From: Synanceia verrucosa
Lineage: Eukaryota > Chordata > Actinopteri > Perciformes > Synanceiidae
NCBI GenBank assembly: GCA_029721515.1
Contig: CM056570.1
Span: 2,612,533 to 2,676,532 of the forward strand
Reading direction: 5' to 3'
DNA: 64,000 nt
The notes under the pieces were generated by a model, which saw nothing but the letters and a program-made list of their open reading frames with translations, did no database searches and was not told the origin of the DNA. Numbering within the stretch: position 1 is the stretch's first letter; each line of letters begins with the position of its first letter. Below, piece after piece: positions 13,441 through 27,300 of the stretch. A program made the translations under genes and the position numbers.

Positions 13441-15602
13441 AAATGTGTCACCGGTAGTGACAAACCTGCAGAGAATTAACACACAAACAATGTTAGCGGT
13501 TAAGTAAGTAAATAAATCTTGACCGGGGGGGAAAAAAGACAGTTATCACAAAAACATATAAACTTAACTTAAACAACTTAAACTTATAAAAAAAAAACTT
13601 AAATATTAAGCAACCACTTAATGCACTTAACTCTTGAACTTAACTATTATAAAAACTATTTTATAATATATAAAACTATTATAAAGTGAAAGTAGTGTGA
13701 AAATAGTGGAGCGTTTAGCTTCTAAACAGTCAGATATTTCCCTCAGCAGGTGGAGGGGACCAAAACCGAGCTAAAAGCCAGTGAATACTGGATTTAGAGG
13801 AGCCAAGATGACTTAGCATGTTAGCCATACTGTCAGCTTTGTTTCCATATGTTCAGTGTATTCATGTACTAAGTATATATTTGAATATCTACAACGCTCA
13901 TGAATACCAAGATTACCCCTTAAAAGTTTGACCTTCACTTTAGTGTCTTTCAGACCGACTGCAGCGACCCTGTTAACATCTTAGATTTTACCTCCCAGGT
14001 CCTGGCTGGTGTTTCCCCAGCGGTGCAGTTAGGAGGCAGGAAGGATGGAGGCATTTCTTCTTCTTCTTCTTCTTCTTTCTGCTGTTGCTCTAAATCACAG
14101 CAGCAGGACCTGCAGGGGGCAGAGGGGAACATAAAACACAGCAGCTCTGACATGCATGAAAGGACTGCTGGGAGCTGAGGTGGGACACATCCACATGAAT
14201 AAATGGATGGATGGATATCCTGAACTAATGTCCGCCTCCAACGACTCGGACACGTGCAGGGGGAAAACATGAGGAAGCCTGTTTACGGACCCTCGAGGCA
14301 TTTTATAAAAGTTTTTAATTTGAGGCTATTTTAAAAAGTAATTGTGATAATTTACATGATGTAATCTGCTGCCGATAAGCCTTCCCATCTGGTTCACAAG
14401 AGCACAAGAAGAAAGTTACTGGCGAGTGCAGAGTGGTGAAGGTCTGGTTTGAATCACTTTCAAAAACACACCACCACTTCTTCCCCCTGAGGCTTATCAT
14501 ATCTGCCTCATCACTTTTCTTTTCATTTTCCATCACAGCCTCCTTTCAGCAGACAGTAACAGTTTCAGTTCGTAGAGGAGCAGCGCTAAGAATGACACAT
14601 ATATAAAATAAAACACCTGGTATATAGTGAGAGATGAGCGTACAGATATGAAACACCAGTGACGGTTTAATGTGGATTTATTAAGCAGCTCCAGCACAGA
14701 AGAGAGCCAGAAGAGGCCATACAATGATATAATATCAGGTTTTAATTTCTTAATATTGATTTTCTTTTTTTTAAGTACATAGACTTAATTTGACTAGGAA
14801 AGAAAAAACAAATAGGCACGATTTTGAGTTTTTCCAGTGTATGTATAATGTATTGTGACTCAAGGATCACAATACGTTCCACCTCTGTCATGTATATGCT
14901 GTGTTATTGTAGTTTTTTATTGACTCTATCATGTGTTTAGGATTAGATACCTCTGTGAGAAGACTACTTCACTCCTGTGATCTGTCTTTTGTTGCCATGA
15001 GAGTTGACATTTTGACTTTTGTGTGAAATAACTCAACAGCTATTTGATGGATTGCCATGAAACTGGGTGCAGATATTAAAGGTTTCCAGACACACTGATG
15101 AGCTCCTGACTTTTCATCTTGACCCACAAGCAGGTCAAAGATTTCACTTATCCTCCCAAAATATGACATCAGGCATTTATTTGATGCATTGTTGAAAATT
15201 TGGCAGAGATATTCAAGGTTTCCAGATGATGTAGCTGAAGTTGGCATTGCCCTGATATCTATTATAAACACACACCTGCAAAACTAGTGACATAGTCATC
15301 AGCCAACACACTAAACAGCTGGATTTATAAGCTACGGGTTAGCATCTATGCTGTGAAGATTAGCTCAGTCAAACAGCTTTGAAGCATGAAGTGAACCAGA
15401 TATGAACGTGGCATCCATCTAAACAGAAACAAATCTGACCACCGTCCCCCATTTGAAAAAAATTTTTCATCTGAAGTTTTATTTAATACAGAGAATGAAA
15501 CCCATGAGATCAGATAATAAAATATAAAGTGTATTAAATGTAATATAAACACTAGAGCAAAACAGAATAACAATAAAAGTGCAAAATAAGCATTTTACCT
15601 CT
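13441..15602. other. Intergenic, no gene
   Basis: A CTT run at about 14055-14078 and AT-rich sequence. No supported coding exon. Confidence 0.6.
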
Positions 15603-15970
15603 TTAAATTCCATGGATGCAATAATACATAAAAGTGTTTTTTGGGGGGTAGGTCGCCGATCGTGGTCTCCCGCAGCCTGTGAGTAATTTCGGGGCTTCTG
15701 GGAGATGTAGTCAGAGCATAAAGAGACAGTATACACCACAGAGATCAAAACAGGAAGTGGAGACGATCGAGATTAGAGAGTAAAACAAACAGAATCTGGA
15801 GAAAAAGTGGTGATTTTGGTGAAAGTGTCCTCTACTCTACCTCTGATAAAACAAGAATGGAACAAGGTAAAAACAAACATTTTTTTTCATGATGAAATAG
15901 AGAGTCTCTTCTTTCATTTGAGATATTCAGTGTTTTCAGAGTCATAGTACAAAATATTCTGTGGGTCTTG

Positions 15971-16014
<44 letters not shown>

Positions 16015-16036
16015 CAGGTGGCACTCTAGGAGTTAA
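15603..16036 (-). mobile_element. TTAA MITE with internal (TA)n expansion
   Basis: Reverse orientation, TTAA at both edges (15603 and 16033). A (TA)n tract at about 15972-16009 has replaced the segment that normally reads GACTCAAAATGG in other copies. Confidence 0.83.
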
Positions 16037-16629
16037 AATAAAAGTCATGTTGTGCATGATATCCTGTCACTGTGTTATTTATGGATGGAATATAGTGAAA
16101 CTAAAGGATTCCTCAGTTTACTGAGGACTCTTACTGTGTTAGGATAACTTCACTGAGAAACCAAACAATCTGATGTTGTGTGAAAAAGTGAATTATTAGT
16201 CAGGTTGAACTTTTCAAACTGTCACAGGAAGTGTGGCCTGATTAAACTGCACTACAGGGAGCGGCCTTCAAGTGTTGGGGGTTTTATTGGAGAGGGTGTG
16301 ATGAGTGTGTGTGTTACAGTGCCGGTCAGGTGTGTTGTTGGTGCTGTTGGTAAATTAACTTCTGTCTCGGGGCTAAACGTACATGACGGCTCCTCGCTGC
16401 TGCTGCTGACCTCCACCAGCCTCCAGCTCCTGATCCCAGACCAGCAGGACTCCTCTTCAGAGCAGCGGGGTGAAGCCAGACGGACAGAGGAGGTTCTGTT
16501 TGCTTAAAATGAACCACTGAGCTGTGATCTGTGTCTGTGTCGCTTATCCCACATGAGCACAGGCCACTATACAAGGTTTTCAACATGAAAAATAATGCTG
16601 ATGCCACAGGTCAGAGCTACTGAAAGTTA

Positions 16630-17412
16630 GATTTAGACATGTTACTTATCATGTTTAAGAGTTAATTTCTTATTTGTTAAGCACAACCTTATGTTTTTTG
16701 TTTGTCAAATAGGCAGAAAATCTTAAAATGATATATTATGTCTCTCTCCCGAAGTCTCAGCAAACTTCAATATCAAACTCAAGTTGTTTGATTCAAGAGT
16801 CACAAAAAACATCTGCAAGCATTTTCTGCTGATTTTCCGCTTGGATTTAGTGTATTTCATGTATTTGGAGTCTTTTAAGCACGGCCATATCTTTTTTTTT
16901 CTCAAATAGGCAGAAAATCGTAGTATATTTCACATATTTAGGGTCTTTAAAGTTTAATTTTGAGTCATCTCATCTTTAAACTAGCATTTTCTGCTTATTT
17001 TATGCTCACATTAAGTACAATTCACTTATTTTTGTGTCTGTGAAAAGTTAACTTTTAAGTAATCTCATCATAAAACCAGCATTTGCTGTCATTTTGTACT
17101 TGTGTTTAGTACATTTAACAGATTTAATCTTGAAACCAACAATTTCTGCTTATTTTCCACTTGTATTTAGTGTATTTCACGTTTTGGGTCTTTAAAAAAA
17201 ATTATTTTCAGTAATCTCATGTTTAAACCAGCATTTTCTGCTTATTTTAAGCCTTCAAAATACATCTTATTTCAAGATTTAACAAACTTTATTCCAGAAA
17301 TCTTGTTAAATGAAATTGTTTCACTGCATACTTGTTTTGAGGACCTTTTTCCTCAGATTTAGTGTTTTTATCTTGTTTTTAAACACCCCCTTTTTTTTTT
17401 TTGCAGTGTGCT
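16630..17412 (+). repeat. Internally repetitive dispersed repeat, long copy
   Basis: At least five tandem-like sub-units of about 100-120 bp share GCATTTTCTGCTTATTTT with TTAGTGTATTTCACGT. Ends CTCAGATTTAGTGTTTTTAT then TTTTTTTTGCAGTGTG. The internal arrays differ in unit number from the copy at 12240. Confidence 0.72.
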
Positions 17413-19684
17413 CATTTGTGTTTCAAATAAAATGTCTGAAGTGACTTTTAATCCACCCTCTTGGTGCTTTGAGAATTAGTTTTATTGTGCAGGTTCTTTC
17501 TGCGAATTTGCTGAGTTTGCTGAGTCATCACTCAGCCACACGGTGATTCCACCTTTAATAGACTCAAACAGAGTTATAGATCACTGGCTGCGCTACATCT
17601 TATGACACAAAATGATGGTGTGAGACGTTAATAATGCTCTGGAGCAGCTTGAATTCCTCTCTAAACAGCCCCGCTGCAGGTCGAGAGCGATCGATGGCAG
17701 GCCAAGGTCAAGTAAACAAGTTAGCTGGATTCCTCTGGTTCCCCAGACAGTCGCTCTTTGGCCACCTGCTGCTAATCTGCTCGGCTACTGGGCCTCTGGA
17801 AGCAAAACACTTTGTGTCACTGATACTCAGAAACACATTTAATTTACAAATACCTCGGTCCGCCTGCAGAAATGTGTTGTGAAACACCATTTGTTGACCT
17901 TGTTTCATGTTATTTATCGCTTTACTCGTCGTTGGCGATAAATTAGTTACGCAAAGATGCTTCCTGAATGTTTAGAAACCACCGTAAAGCAGCAGCTCTT
18001 TAACCTTGGCAGACGTTCATCAGCTGGATCCTGCCGTCTGTGAAAAGGGAGATTCCCAAAGTCCAGTGTGAAATTAGAAAGAAGGAATAAGGTAATGTCG
18101 AAGGAATGTTTCACCATAACATCAGGCCTGTTGGAGGAGGTGTGTGTATATTTCCAACAATCCAGTGAGGTGTAGAGATAACGGTACGGCTTGACAACGA
18201 AGCATAGAAGCTAAAATAAGTCATCTGAAGTTTCCAGTGTTTTGAACCACTGAAGCGTTTTTACTCTTCCACAGACTAATTTATTTGAAATATATTCAGC
18301 TGGTGATGTCATGGCGTGGCACGAAAACAGTCCTTGATAAGTGGAAACGCTCCGCCTGCCAGTTCTCAGGGATTAAAGGCAAATCTAGTTCACAGATCAG
18401 TGAGGCCTGCCGGTCTCTGGTTTGAAGCTGAGGTCAAGGAGGCCGGCACACACATTAAAGGAGCATTCTGCTGTTTTTCAACCTCTGTCTTCATGCCTGG
18501 GCACTGGAATCATTAAATAAAACATGCACAAATTAAGACTGTGACCTTTGACCCTCATGTTTGTGCTGTTGAGTGATATCTATATCTATATAAGTGCTGA
18601 CTTGAGGAGATACTGCAGCTTTTATTAGCCATGCTGCTACATTCACTGTTATTTAACCACCTCTGGAGGTGTTCCACACAGAACTTATGGCAAAAATCCA
18701 TCTTCAAAGACAGCAGAAGAGGCTTAGAGATATTGTGTTTTGCAAGGAAATATATATACGTTGATTTGCAAAGATTTACAATAAAATACAGAAAATGTTG
18801 AAATGAAATCCATTTTTCCATTTGTGCACAAATTTGGGTTTTGTTTTGAAAAACGAATGAAAGAATGATTCATGGATTATCCATGATGGCACGCAGACTC
18901 AAAGTTAGCTTGACTTACAGTCAAAGAGGCCACACTGATGAAAATAAGATTTTAAGACACAGATTTAATAGAGGTCATTGTTTGAAAGCGGGCTGATGTG
19001 TGCAGCGTCCACCCTCAAAGGGCTTTTTTACCGCTCTATAAATAACTGCCTCAAGTCTTTTTCACACTGTTCTCTGCAGTATAAACAGTGTTTTCCTCCA
19101 TGGGACATACAGCACTGCAGTAGCAGTTGCCCCTTTGCTTTCCCTGATAATTAAAAGTGGTTGAGCTGGAAACACTGTGTGTGTTGTCCTCAAACACTGC
19201 CCCTTCAGAGCCCAATGCTAAAAAACTGTTGAGGTGTGTTGAGGTCGCTATTCATTCAGTGCTATTCCTGTTTTTCCTCTCCGTGAAATATCAGCTCCTA
19301 CGTTCTTCTCCATCCTGTTGGCTGCTGCTTTCTTTATGCTGTCAGAGGACGGCGGAGCGACGCATGAATGCCGTGCTTTGTATGCTGGCATGTGTGGGCT
19401 GCGATCGCCTCTGGTCTTACCATTTAGGTGGAGGCGTGAGAGGGGGAAAAAACACAGGGTTCGCCTTACTACTGCTGTATTGAAACCTTATTTTTAACAG
19501 GGGATTCCTAACATTTCCAGACTGGGTGCTTGTGATTTTCATTCACGTCAAAGAGCAGGGAGGAGCTGGGAAAAGTGTTGCTTAAACCGAAAATAAGTTA
19601 TTGCAATTGGAGGTACAAGTTTTCACTCTGGTCCTTCACAGAAAGGAAGGTAGAGGAGGAGTGAGGAGCAGAGAAAGGTCTTAT
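17413..19684. other. Intergenic, no gene
   Basis: Ordinary AT-rich DNA; the short frames are unsupported. Confidence 0.55.
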
Positions 19685-20615
19685 ACCTCTTTTCCACCAA
19701 GAGGAACTTTGTGCTAGTTCAGTGCTGGTGCTTAGTTGGTTTAACTTGTGTTCCTCCTGAGCACCAGTCGCTTATTGACAAGCAGTCCAGTCAGAGCTAC
19801 GTCTTTACGTCACAACATGTTTGCTTCATCCAGCAAAGCTTGTGCACTGCAAAATCAAAACAAGGCTTTGCAAAAAAATCCAGAGCAAACAAAACTCTAA
19901 GATTAAGGTTATATTTGTGCTAATCGCTTCGAGCGGCGACTCCGTTAGAGAACAGATTGTATCGTGGCTGCTTGCGAGATGGAGGTCGTCTATTGCCTGA
20001 TCACTCCACAATCACAGTACTGTTGGGACACTAGTATTCTGGATTTCAGTGAGCAACAGTAAACTTCTGTCTCCCGAGAGTCCTTTCAGTACATTTGCGA
20101 TCGAACCAGGCAGTATTTACTCTGGTCTTGTTGGTCACAACAATCCTGCCTCGATGTAATCGGTGCATATTTTGCGTTCCAGTTGTGCTCAGAAGTTGGA
20201 ATTCTGAATTTATAGTTAGAAGTTTCAACTGGAACACCCCCCGAAGTCGGATTTCTGACTCAGAAAGTTGGACAACTTTCACCAACCCACGACTTGACCA
20301 CAACGTCATAATCCAAGATGGCAGCACCCAGGAATAGCGCCATGTAGTGTTATACGTTACAGCCTACAGTAGAGTCAAACCTCTTTCCCACACATAATTA
20401 CGCAGGAGAACAAACACACACCCTCCGCATCTTCTTTGTGCCTATCAATTGGAAAGGCATAAACTCAGGTGTGATGTCATTCCTAGCTCCAACCTCCGAC
20501 TTCCGATGTAAATGGAATGCAGCATTAGCTCTGGACACAGTTTTAAGCACCAGGGGTGCAAAGACCTGGTGCTTAAAGTCAGGCTCCAGTCCTGGAACAA
20601 CCCGGTGGAAAAGGG
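19685..20615. mobile_element. Composite MITE with TACCYYTTTTCCACC ends
   Basis: The left end TACCTCTTTTCCACC and the reversed right end TACCCTTTTCCACC match, and both flanks carry CTGGTGCTTA-type sequence. About 20170-20530 looks like a second element inserted inside, with ends GCGTTCCAGTTG and TGGAATGCAGC. The same outer element occurs at 21556-21873. Confidence 0.6.
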
Positions 20616-21477
20616 TAGTTAGAGAGCCGATAACCAACCCTGCTGCTAATCATCAGCATGCATTTTCAGGTGGTGTATCTGTTTCAGCTGAACAGCTCTC
20701 CTGGGTCTGTTTTAGAGAGGGTGGACTCCCACGAGCCTCGCCAGATCGCTACACGTCAGCACCTCTACACACAAACACACATGCATGCACACACACATCC
20801 ACACAAGGGAAGGCTTTCTTTCACTTTTGCTTTTTTAACTCTTCCTCTCATTAAAGCTGCTCTGCCTGCAGCCTGGCTTACTGCTACATGAGGGAATCAG
20901 TTGAGCGGTCAGGTTGAGTCGTATATGCAGTCAAGCATGACTTTGGCCCCAGAAGACCCTAAATCCTCAAGGCTGGACATTCCCATCTAGGGAGTTAGGA
21001 AGCAAAGCCAGAGCTTTGGGATCACTTCAGTCCTACATTTTGACGTTTCAGAATGGGATCGTGCAGGACGATCATCTCTGCGGTGCATATTGGATGTCAT
21101 TATCGTGTATATCTTTCTCCTTTTTTATTTTGTTTTCCCTTTTTCAGCCACGGTAGCCATAATAATAATAATAACTATCAATACCAGATTCTTCTGGTTA
21201 TTCCCTACAGGACAGTGTTGTTGCTGCTGGAAACATAAAACATATGACTTCCTGTGGGGAAAGACCTGCTTGACACCAGATTTTATGAACAACACCAGTG
21301 TAAATGTTTTCCTGAACTGGATATAGGTGGAATCACAGCTGTGTTACATCAGTTAGAAAAGAGAGCAGAATAGAGCAAAGTGGACTTTTTCTATGATATT
21401 ATCACAAGTTATGGTTTGTAAAAATTATTATGAATATTACCAATATGTTATATTCACTTACTTAGTCTTTAGTAGAC

Positions 21478-22345
21478 TTGACAACTGTAACGTTGTCTTT
21501 ACGTTGGCTTCCTGTCAGGCAAAGACTTGATTTCAAAATACTACTGTTGGTTTAATACCCCTTTTCCACAGGCTGGTTTCAGGGCTGGTTTGGAGCCAGA
21601 GCCTGACTTAGCACCAGTTCTTTGTGTCTCCACAGCCTGGTGCTTAAAACTGGGGCCAGACAAGCACCAAGGCTTTGGTGGTCCAGAGCGAAGCACCGAT
21701 TACGTCGGGGGTTTGGGGCGGGGTTATTGAGACCAACAAGACTAAACTGTTGCTCACTGAAATCCAGAACAATAGTGTCCCACCAGTACTGTGTTCGTGG
21801 ATGTGATCAGACAATAGATGAACCAATAAGCACCAGAACTAGCATCAGGTTCCTTTTGGTGGGAATTGGGTAAAAATGGTTTGAGACCAAAGTAAGTGAT
21901 CTGATCTTCTGCTTCATTATGAACCATCCAGACTTCCTGTCCCCAGAGTCAGAACTAAACATGGAGAAGCAGCGTTCAGTTTCTATGCTCCTTATATCTG
22001 GATCAAACTTCCAGAAAACTGCAGGTCAGCTGCAGCACTCACTTCTTTTAAATGGAGGCTGAAGACCTTTCTGTTTGTTGCTGCTTTTTATGTAACTTTT
22101 GTTCTTGTATTTTATACCTGTCTTATTCTACTTTAGCTTGTTTTTATTGAATGAAGCAACTGATAAGGTCACTGATGGAGAGTGAGGATCCCACAGTTTG
22201 CTGCCCAGTGGATTACAGGTCATTCATTTTTTATCATTTATCAGTTATAATGTGTTTTAAAGTTTTATGTCTTGTTTTATGTAACGCACTTTGCTCTGTT
22301 GCTGAAATGTGCTACAGCATATAAATGAAATTGGCTTGCCTCAGT
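21478..22345 (+). mobile_element. 3' end of an L2-type LINE, split by a MITE
   Basis: Left of the MITE the sequence reads WLPVRQRLDFKILLLV; right of it come LPENCRSAAALTSF and WRLKTFLFVAAFY in another frame, the usual C-terminus of fish L2 ORF2. It ends in the typical tail CTACAGCATATAAATGAAAT. Inactive fragment without catalytic residues. Confidence 0.8.
21556..21873. mobile_element. Short copy of the TACCC...CCACC MITE inserted in a LINE
   Basis: Starts TACCCCTTTTCCACAGG and ends, reversed, TACCCAATTCCCACC. Sequence on either side is one continuous L2-type LINE, showing that this element arrived after the LINE. Confidence 0.65.
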
Positions 22346-23869
22346 GTTATATGACACTATGCCACTATGCAGCACAACGCTCAACTTAATTTTGCGTTCT
22401 TGGGCAGTTGCATTGAAGAATTCAAATGCAACTGCATGCAAAAATGTACAAAACACAGGGAAATACACATTCAAGACGAACTTTTGACCTTCCTTCACCA
22501 TTTATCAGCGCCTCACATAAAGCACAAATAAGCTCACTGACTGTTTGGTAAGTCGAGCAAAAAAATGCCAAAATTTTCAGACCAGTGTTTTCCCTGCAGC
22601 CCCAGCCTCAGAAAGTTCAAACAAGGGGCTGTTGCACTGCAAATGCACCTAAATGGCCAAAATAAGCTGAGCACAGATAATGGGCTACTTAGCTTCAAAC
22701 AAGGGGAAGGCTTAGGGTTTTTTTCCCATGGGAGTGCAACGCGATGACAAAGCTTCGGCTGCAAGATGGTAAACATTATGCAGCTCATAAATGGAGAAAC
22801 TGTGCAAATGTGTTGTTTTTATTCATGTGTTTGGACCATGTGTGTCGACTCCTGGTTTAGGTTCAGGGTTAAAACTCAGCAGATGGGTTCTGAACTGTTC
22901 TGTCTTCCTTCCCTCTCTGTTTGTCTGCAGATAGTGTGAGAAAACGAGTTTTATAGCTGAGTAACAGCACAGCGAAATTAAAGAAATCTAGTTAAAGTTA
23001 TTTTACTGAATATAAAAGCGGTGTTGCTGAAGTAGAGCAGTAGTTTCTACTTTTACTACACTGTCTCTGCAGGATATACACAACTCCAGATTGTCTAGTT
23101 TCTCATTTTGTGCACATCTGTATACACATGTGAACGAGTGCATACATATGTGTGTGGCAAAGGGCCGCGGTGCTTCACCCCTGTGGTTCCTAATTCATTC
23201 TACCTCACATCCCCATAAACATCCTGCTGCAACTCCCTCGTGGTTTGTTTATGATCTTGGCCTCTTCAAACAAAGCCCACACAGGAGGTTAGTTTCATCT
23301 CGAATTCACGTCAAAAGGCATCACATCATTCACACAGGGCGCCGTCACTGGCAGCTATTAAGAAGCTGTAAAGTAGAATTACCTAAAATACAGAATGAAA
23401 TGAAACAGGAGCGTTTTCGTCATAGATTCCTGTTTTAATAGAGGCATGCTGCACTTAGAGTAAATTGGCGGCGGACACCCTGCATCTATTTTCCATTTGC
23501 ACTGCATGATTTCTCCAATGATCGCCTGCTTTCTCTTATGCAAGGACAACATGAGAGTAAATAATGAACATGCAGCTCAAGTTTGCAAAGCTTCTGAGAC
23601 ATCTTCATGGATATGTCCGTCATCATCCTCACAGAGCTGTGCTAAAGCTGCTGAGACAAACATCCGTGACGATAAGGGTTAATGACTGCAGTGATAGAGA
23701 AATTATTTCCCCTGTGCCCCGCCCGGCATCACTGGGACACCGTTTCCAACAGGACCCTGTCTAAGTATTTATTTCTACATGTGATAGAGACGAGACATTA
23801 TCTTAAGAAAATAAACGGAAGCATGCCGGTGTTTAGTGTTGGAGGGCTGTTTTCACGTTCTGCAAGCTC
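22346..23869. other. Intergenic, no gene
   Basis: No recognisable coding exon; the frame at 23091-23438 has no domain and no splice support. Confidence 0.55.
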
Positions 23870-24320
23870 TTAACTCTTTGAGTGCCAGCTGTTTTATAAA
23901 ACGCAAAGTGTCTTGTTCGATCATTTTTGCCCATTTGAGTCATATTTCTAGACCCACAGAATATTTTGTACTATGACTCTGAAAACACTGAATAGCTCAA
24001 ATGAAAGAAGAGACTCTCTATTTCATCATGAAAAAAATGTTTGTTTTTACCTTGTTCCATTCTTGTTTTATCAGAGGTAGAGTAGAGGACACTTTCACCA
24101 AAATCACCACTTTTTCTCCAGATTCTGTTTGTTTTGCTCTCTAATCTCGATCGTCTCCACTTCCTGTTTTGATCTCTGTGGTGTATACCGTCTCTTTATG
24201 CTCTGACTACATCTCCCAGAAGCCCCAACATTACTCACAGGCTGTGTGTGACCATGATCAGAGGCCCGCTGCCGAAAAAACACTGACATATTATTATGTT
24301 GATGGCACTCAAAGTGTTAA
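23870..24320 (+). mobile_element. TTAA MITE, reference full-length copy
   Basis: 451 bp including flanking TTAA on both sides. Left end TTAACTCTTTGAGTGCCA, right end TGGCACTCAAAGTGTTAA: near-perfect inverted repeats about 18 bp long. The interior has no plausible transposase frame; short recurring frames such as MKEETLYFIMKKMF are by-products of the shared sequence. TTAA targets suggest mobilisation by a piggyBac-type enzyme, though the CCC ends of the piggyBac copy at 50052 differ. Confidence 0.88.
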
Positions 24321-27300
24321 AATGGACTTAGTGTCCTATTTACACGAGAACGCATGCGGGTAAAAACAACAAAATACTTTATCGGATGTGTCTTTCGTTT
24401 AGACTGTGACAGCGTTTTTGGGGGTTGAAAACTCAAAGAAATGAAGCCACCCTCCTGAGTGGAAAACTTAAATACGCTCCACTGTAGCATTTCTGTCTAC
24501 ACTGCTCAAGACAGAAAACTCTGCTCAGATCTGCTCACGTCACGTACGCGTTTCACATACATGTGCCAGTACAGGGAAATAAACAAACATGTCGGATTAT
24601 TTCCATATGTTGGATCTTCAAGCTGCTCTGGCAGCTCTAATAAACACACAGGAGTCTTTCCAGCAAATGTACAGAATCTGCACAGATTGTATTACTGAAC
24701 AGAGAAGGATCTGTAGTTACCTGTGGACATGGCGGTGTTGTGTGATAGTAAATCACAGCACAAACTAGCCTACTGGTATGCACACCCAATCGACTTCCAC
24801 ACACTTTTGCGTCACCGTATGCACACTGATTTCCTCCAGAAAACGCTCGTCTAAACGTGGAATAAAAAGTGAAGACGCAACACTACTTTTGTCTTCTGTT
24901 CAGACCGTCATTATATAAATGTAGCCTTAGAATAAGAAAGAATCTTTACTTGAATTTGGGGTTTGTTGGCCATAAAAACACACACTGCACTGTAAAACTG
25001 GATAAATGTCACCCACAAATGGAGCTGAGCACGAAGCCTTTGTGGCAGATTTATGGATGAAATCTCACGAAAAGGTGGCACTCATCGAACGAGTGATTTA
25101 TCCAGTCAAACAAACTGACAAAAAGTAAAAGAAATTTAGAATAAAAAATACAAAAGTTTTTGAACGCAGCTCGTTGTGGTTTTTACGGCTCGTAACTTGA
25201 CTGGTTTTGTTCACTCTCACAGCTCTTATTTCAATTGTTTTAATCCCCAGCAGCTGTTTTCTGCAATAAATAAATAACGCTGTGATAAGTTAGTGGAACA
25301 TTTATTATGTGTTAACATCATGTTGTTCAAACTGTAAGCATGAGCTGCCAAGTTGTAGGTTAGACATCTATATTAGGGATTTCTGACAGCCGATGTCACA
25401 AATTGTCAACAAACCTGCAGCCAAATCACTGGCATTTAGCCTGCATCCAAACAAAATCCAATATCAACAATAATATAAATGATTTAGTTTATTTTATAAG
25501 AGCTATGGACTCCTATAATCTGTTTTACTCGTTAACCAAAGATAATTCATCAGGAGACACAATTCTGAATGAAATTTGGTGATTAATTTGTCATATCAAC
25601 GTTGTTTTTATCTCATTGCAATGCTCCCAAGTGAATGAACTGTTTTTAAAAGTAAAGTAAAACATACCGTATGAATGCTTGTTGTTTTTATAAATGGTGC
25701 TAATCTGATTTAGCAGCTTTATTGTGACCAGTAAAAGTGTTTCCAGAGGGTTTCTGACCACTGACGCTGACTTCAGCAGGATTAAAGAAATGAAACGGAG
25801 TATTTGTCATCCTAATAGTGTGGTTACATCATGACCATGGTTATGGATTGTTACTGTAGGGTGGAAGTCAAAGAATTCCTGCAACAGCTCAAAGGTATCA
25901 GTGAGTTTAAAGGTATAGTCTGTCATGTTAGAGAGCTAGCAAGATTTGAAAGTGGCACCCAGTATACAAAAAGTGTTTCTGAACAGAATAACAGACTAGA
26001 GCTTTGAATTTCCACTGGTTTCTGCAGGTTAATGAACTTGTGTCCTGTGACGGAGGGTCACCGCAAGATTAACTGTATTTACATTCCCTGTTTTGGGGGG
26101 GACATGAATGCACCATGCCTAATTATTTCCTGTCAAACTGCAGCTTTCGACTCATGATAGTAAGTCTCACCGCAGTCACATTTACCTTTTATGTTTTGTT
26201 TTTCTTTGGCTGACATGAAGTGAGCTTTGAAGGGAAGTGCCTTCTTGTTGGACAACTATAAAAGAGTCGAGATATGTTTCAGAACCTGCCGAGTGTGTAA
26301 AGTCTGGAAAAAAACGCGTGAGGAGCCCAGGTTTGCTTAGGACTACTGTATGTTTGCTGCAGTGTGACTCATGAATGTGAGTGCATACATGGCATCTAAA
26401 GCCTCAGAGGGATAAAATCAGTCCACACTAGTACTCTCTGAAACACCTCCCCCCGAGGCTCCGGCCTGTTTCTGTGCAGCAGAGCATACCATGCGAGGCA
26501 TTTTAAAGGTTCCTTCAAAGTGCGAAATAACAACTGGGGGTCTCCCATAATAGTTAAAGCAAACAAAACACGCTGACCTGCACAAATGTGAAATGCAGGC
26601 CAAACCTCGAAGAATGTCAACATGGCAGCCGCAAAGCATCAGAAAGAGCACACACATACAAAGAGAAGATAAAGGCTGAGGAGGAAGCTGTGGGAGTGGA
26701 TAGAAAAGGGATGGGGTACAATGGGGACAATAGAAAGCCACAAAACTCAAGTCTTTCAAAGTAAATTCAGACTTCATAAATTAAATGGTGCCTCCTCATG
26801 TGGATGTGCTACTACAACAGCGTGCTTTGTTGTTTGTTTTGTTGTGTATGCTTTAATCCTGCCTATTTATAATGGCTGAGAAACAGCAGTTCACCCCTCC
26901 ACCCCCCCGCAGGAATGTTAATCTTCCCAAAGGCCTTGGTCAAGAGTCCGGCGGCCCTGCCAGCGAACGGCACACAGCCGACAGGGTCGGTCCAAGTACA
27001 TCCCCATGCTAGTTGGCTCTTCAAGGAGGATGCAATCAATCCAAAGCCGCAGGAAGGGAAAGAAATGCTGTCCGGTTGAATTTTTTAAGGGCGACCTCAT
27101 AGTGCGACCGCACCACCCGACAAAAAGCCAGAGATTCCAGTGAAACGAACTGGGAGGAAGGAAAGTAGAAGAGACTCATCAGCAAGATTCATCCTGCAGG
27201 AGGAAATAAAAGCTAAGCTCACATAAACTGTCAGACGGTACAGAGCTGCCATCACCATCCTGACACTGAGAGGCTGCCTACGCTTTAGCAAAAGCTGCTA

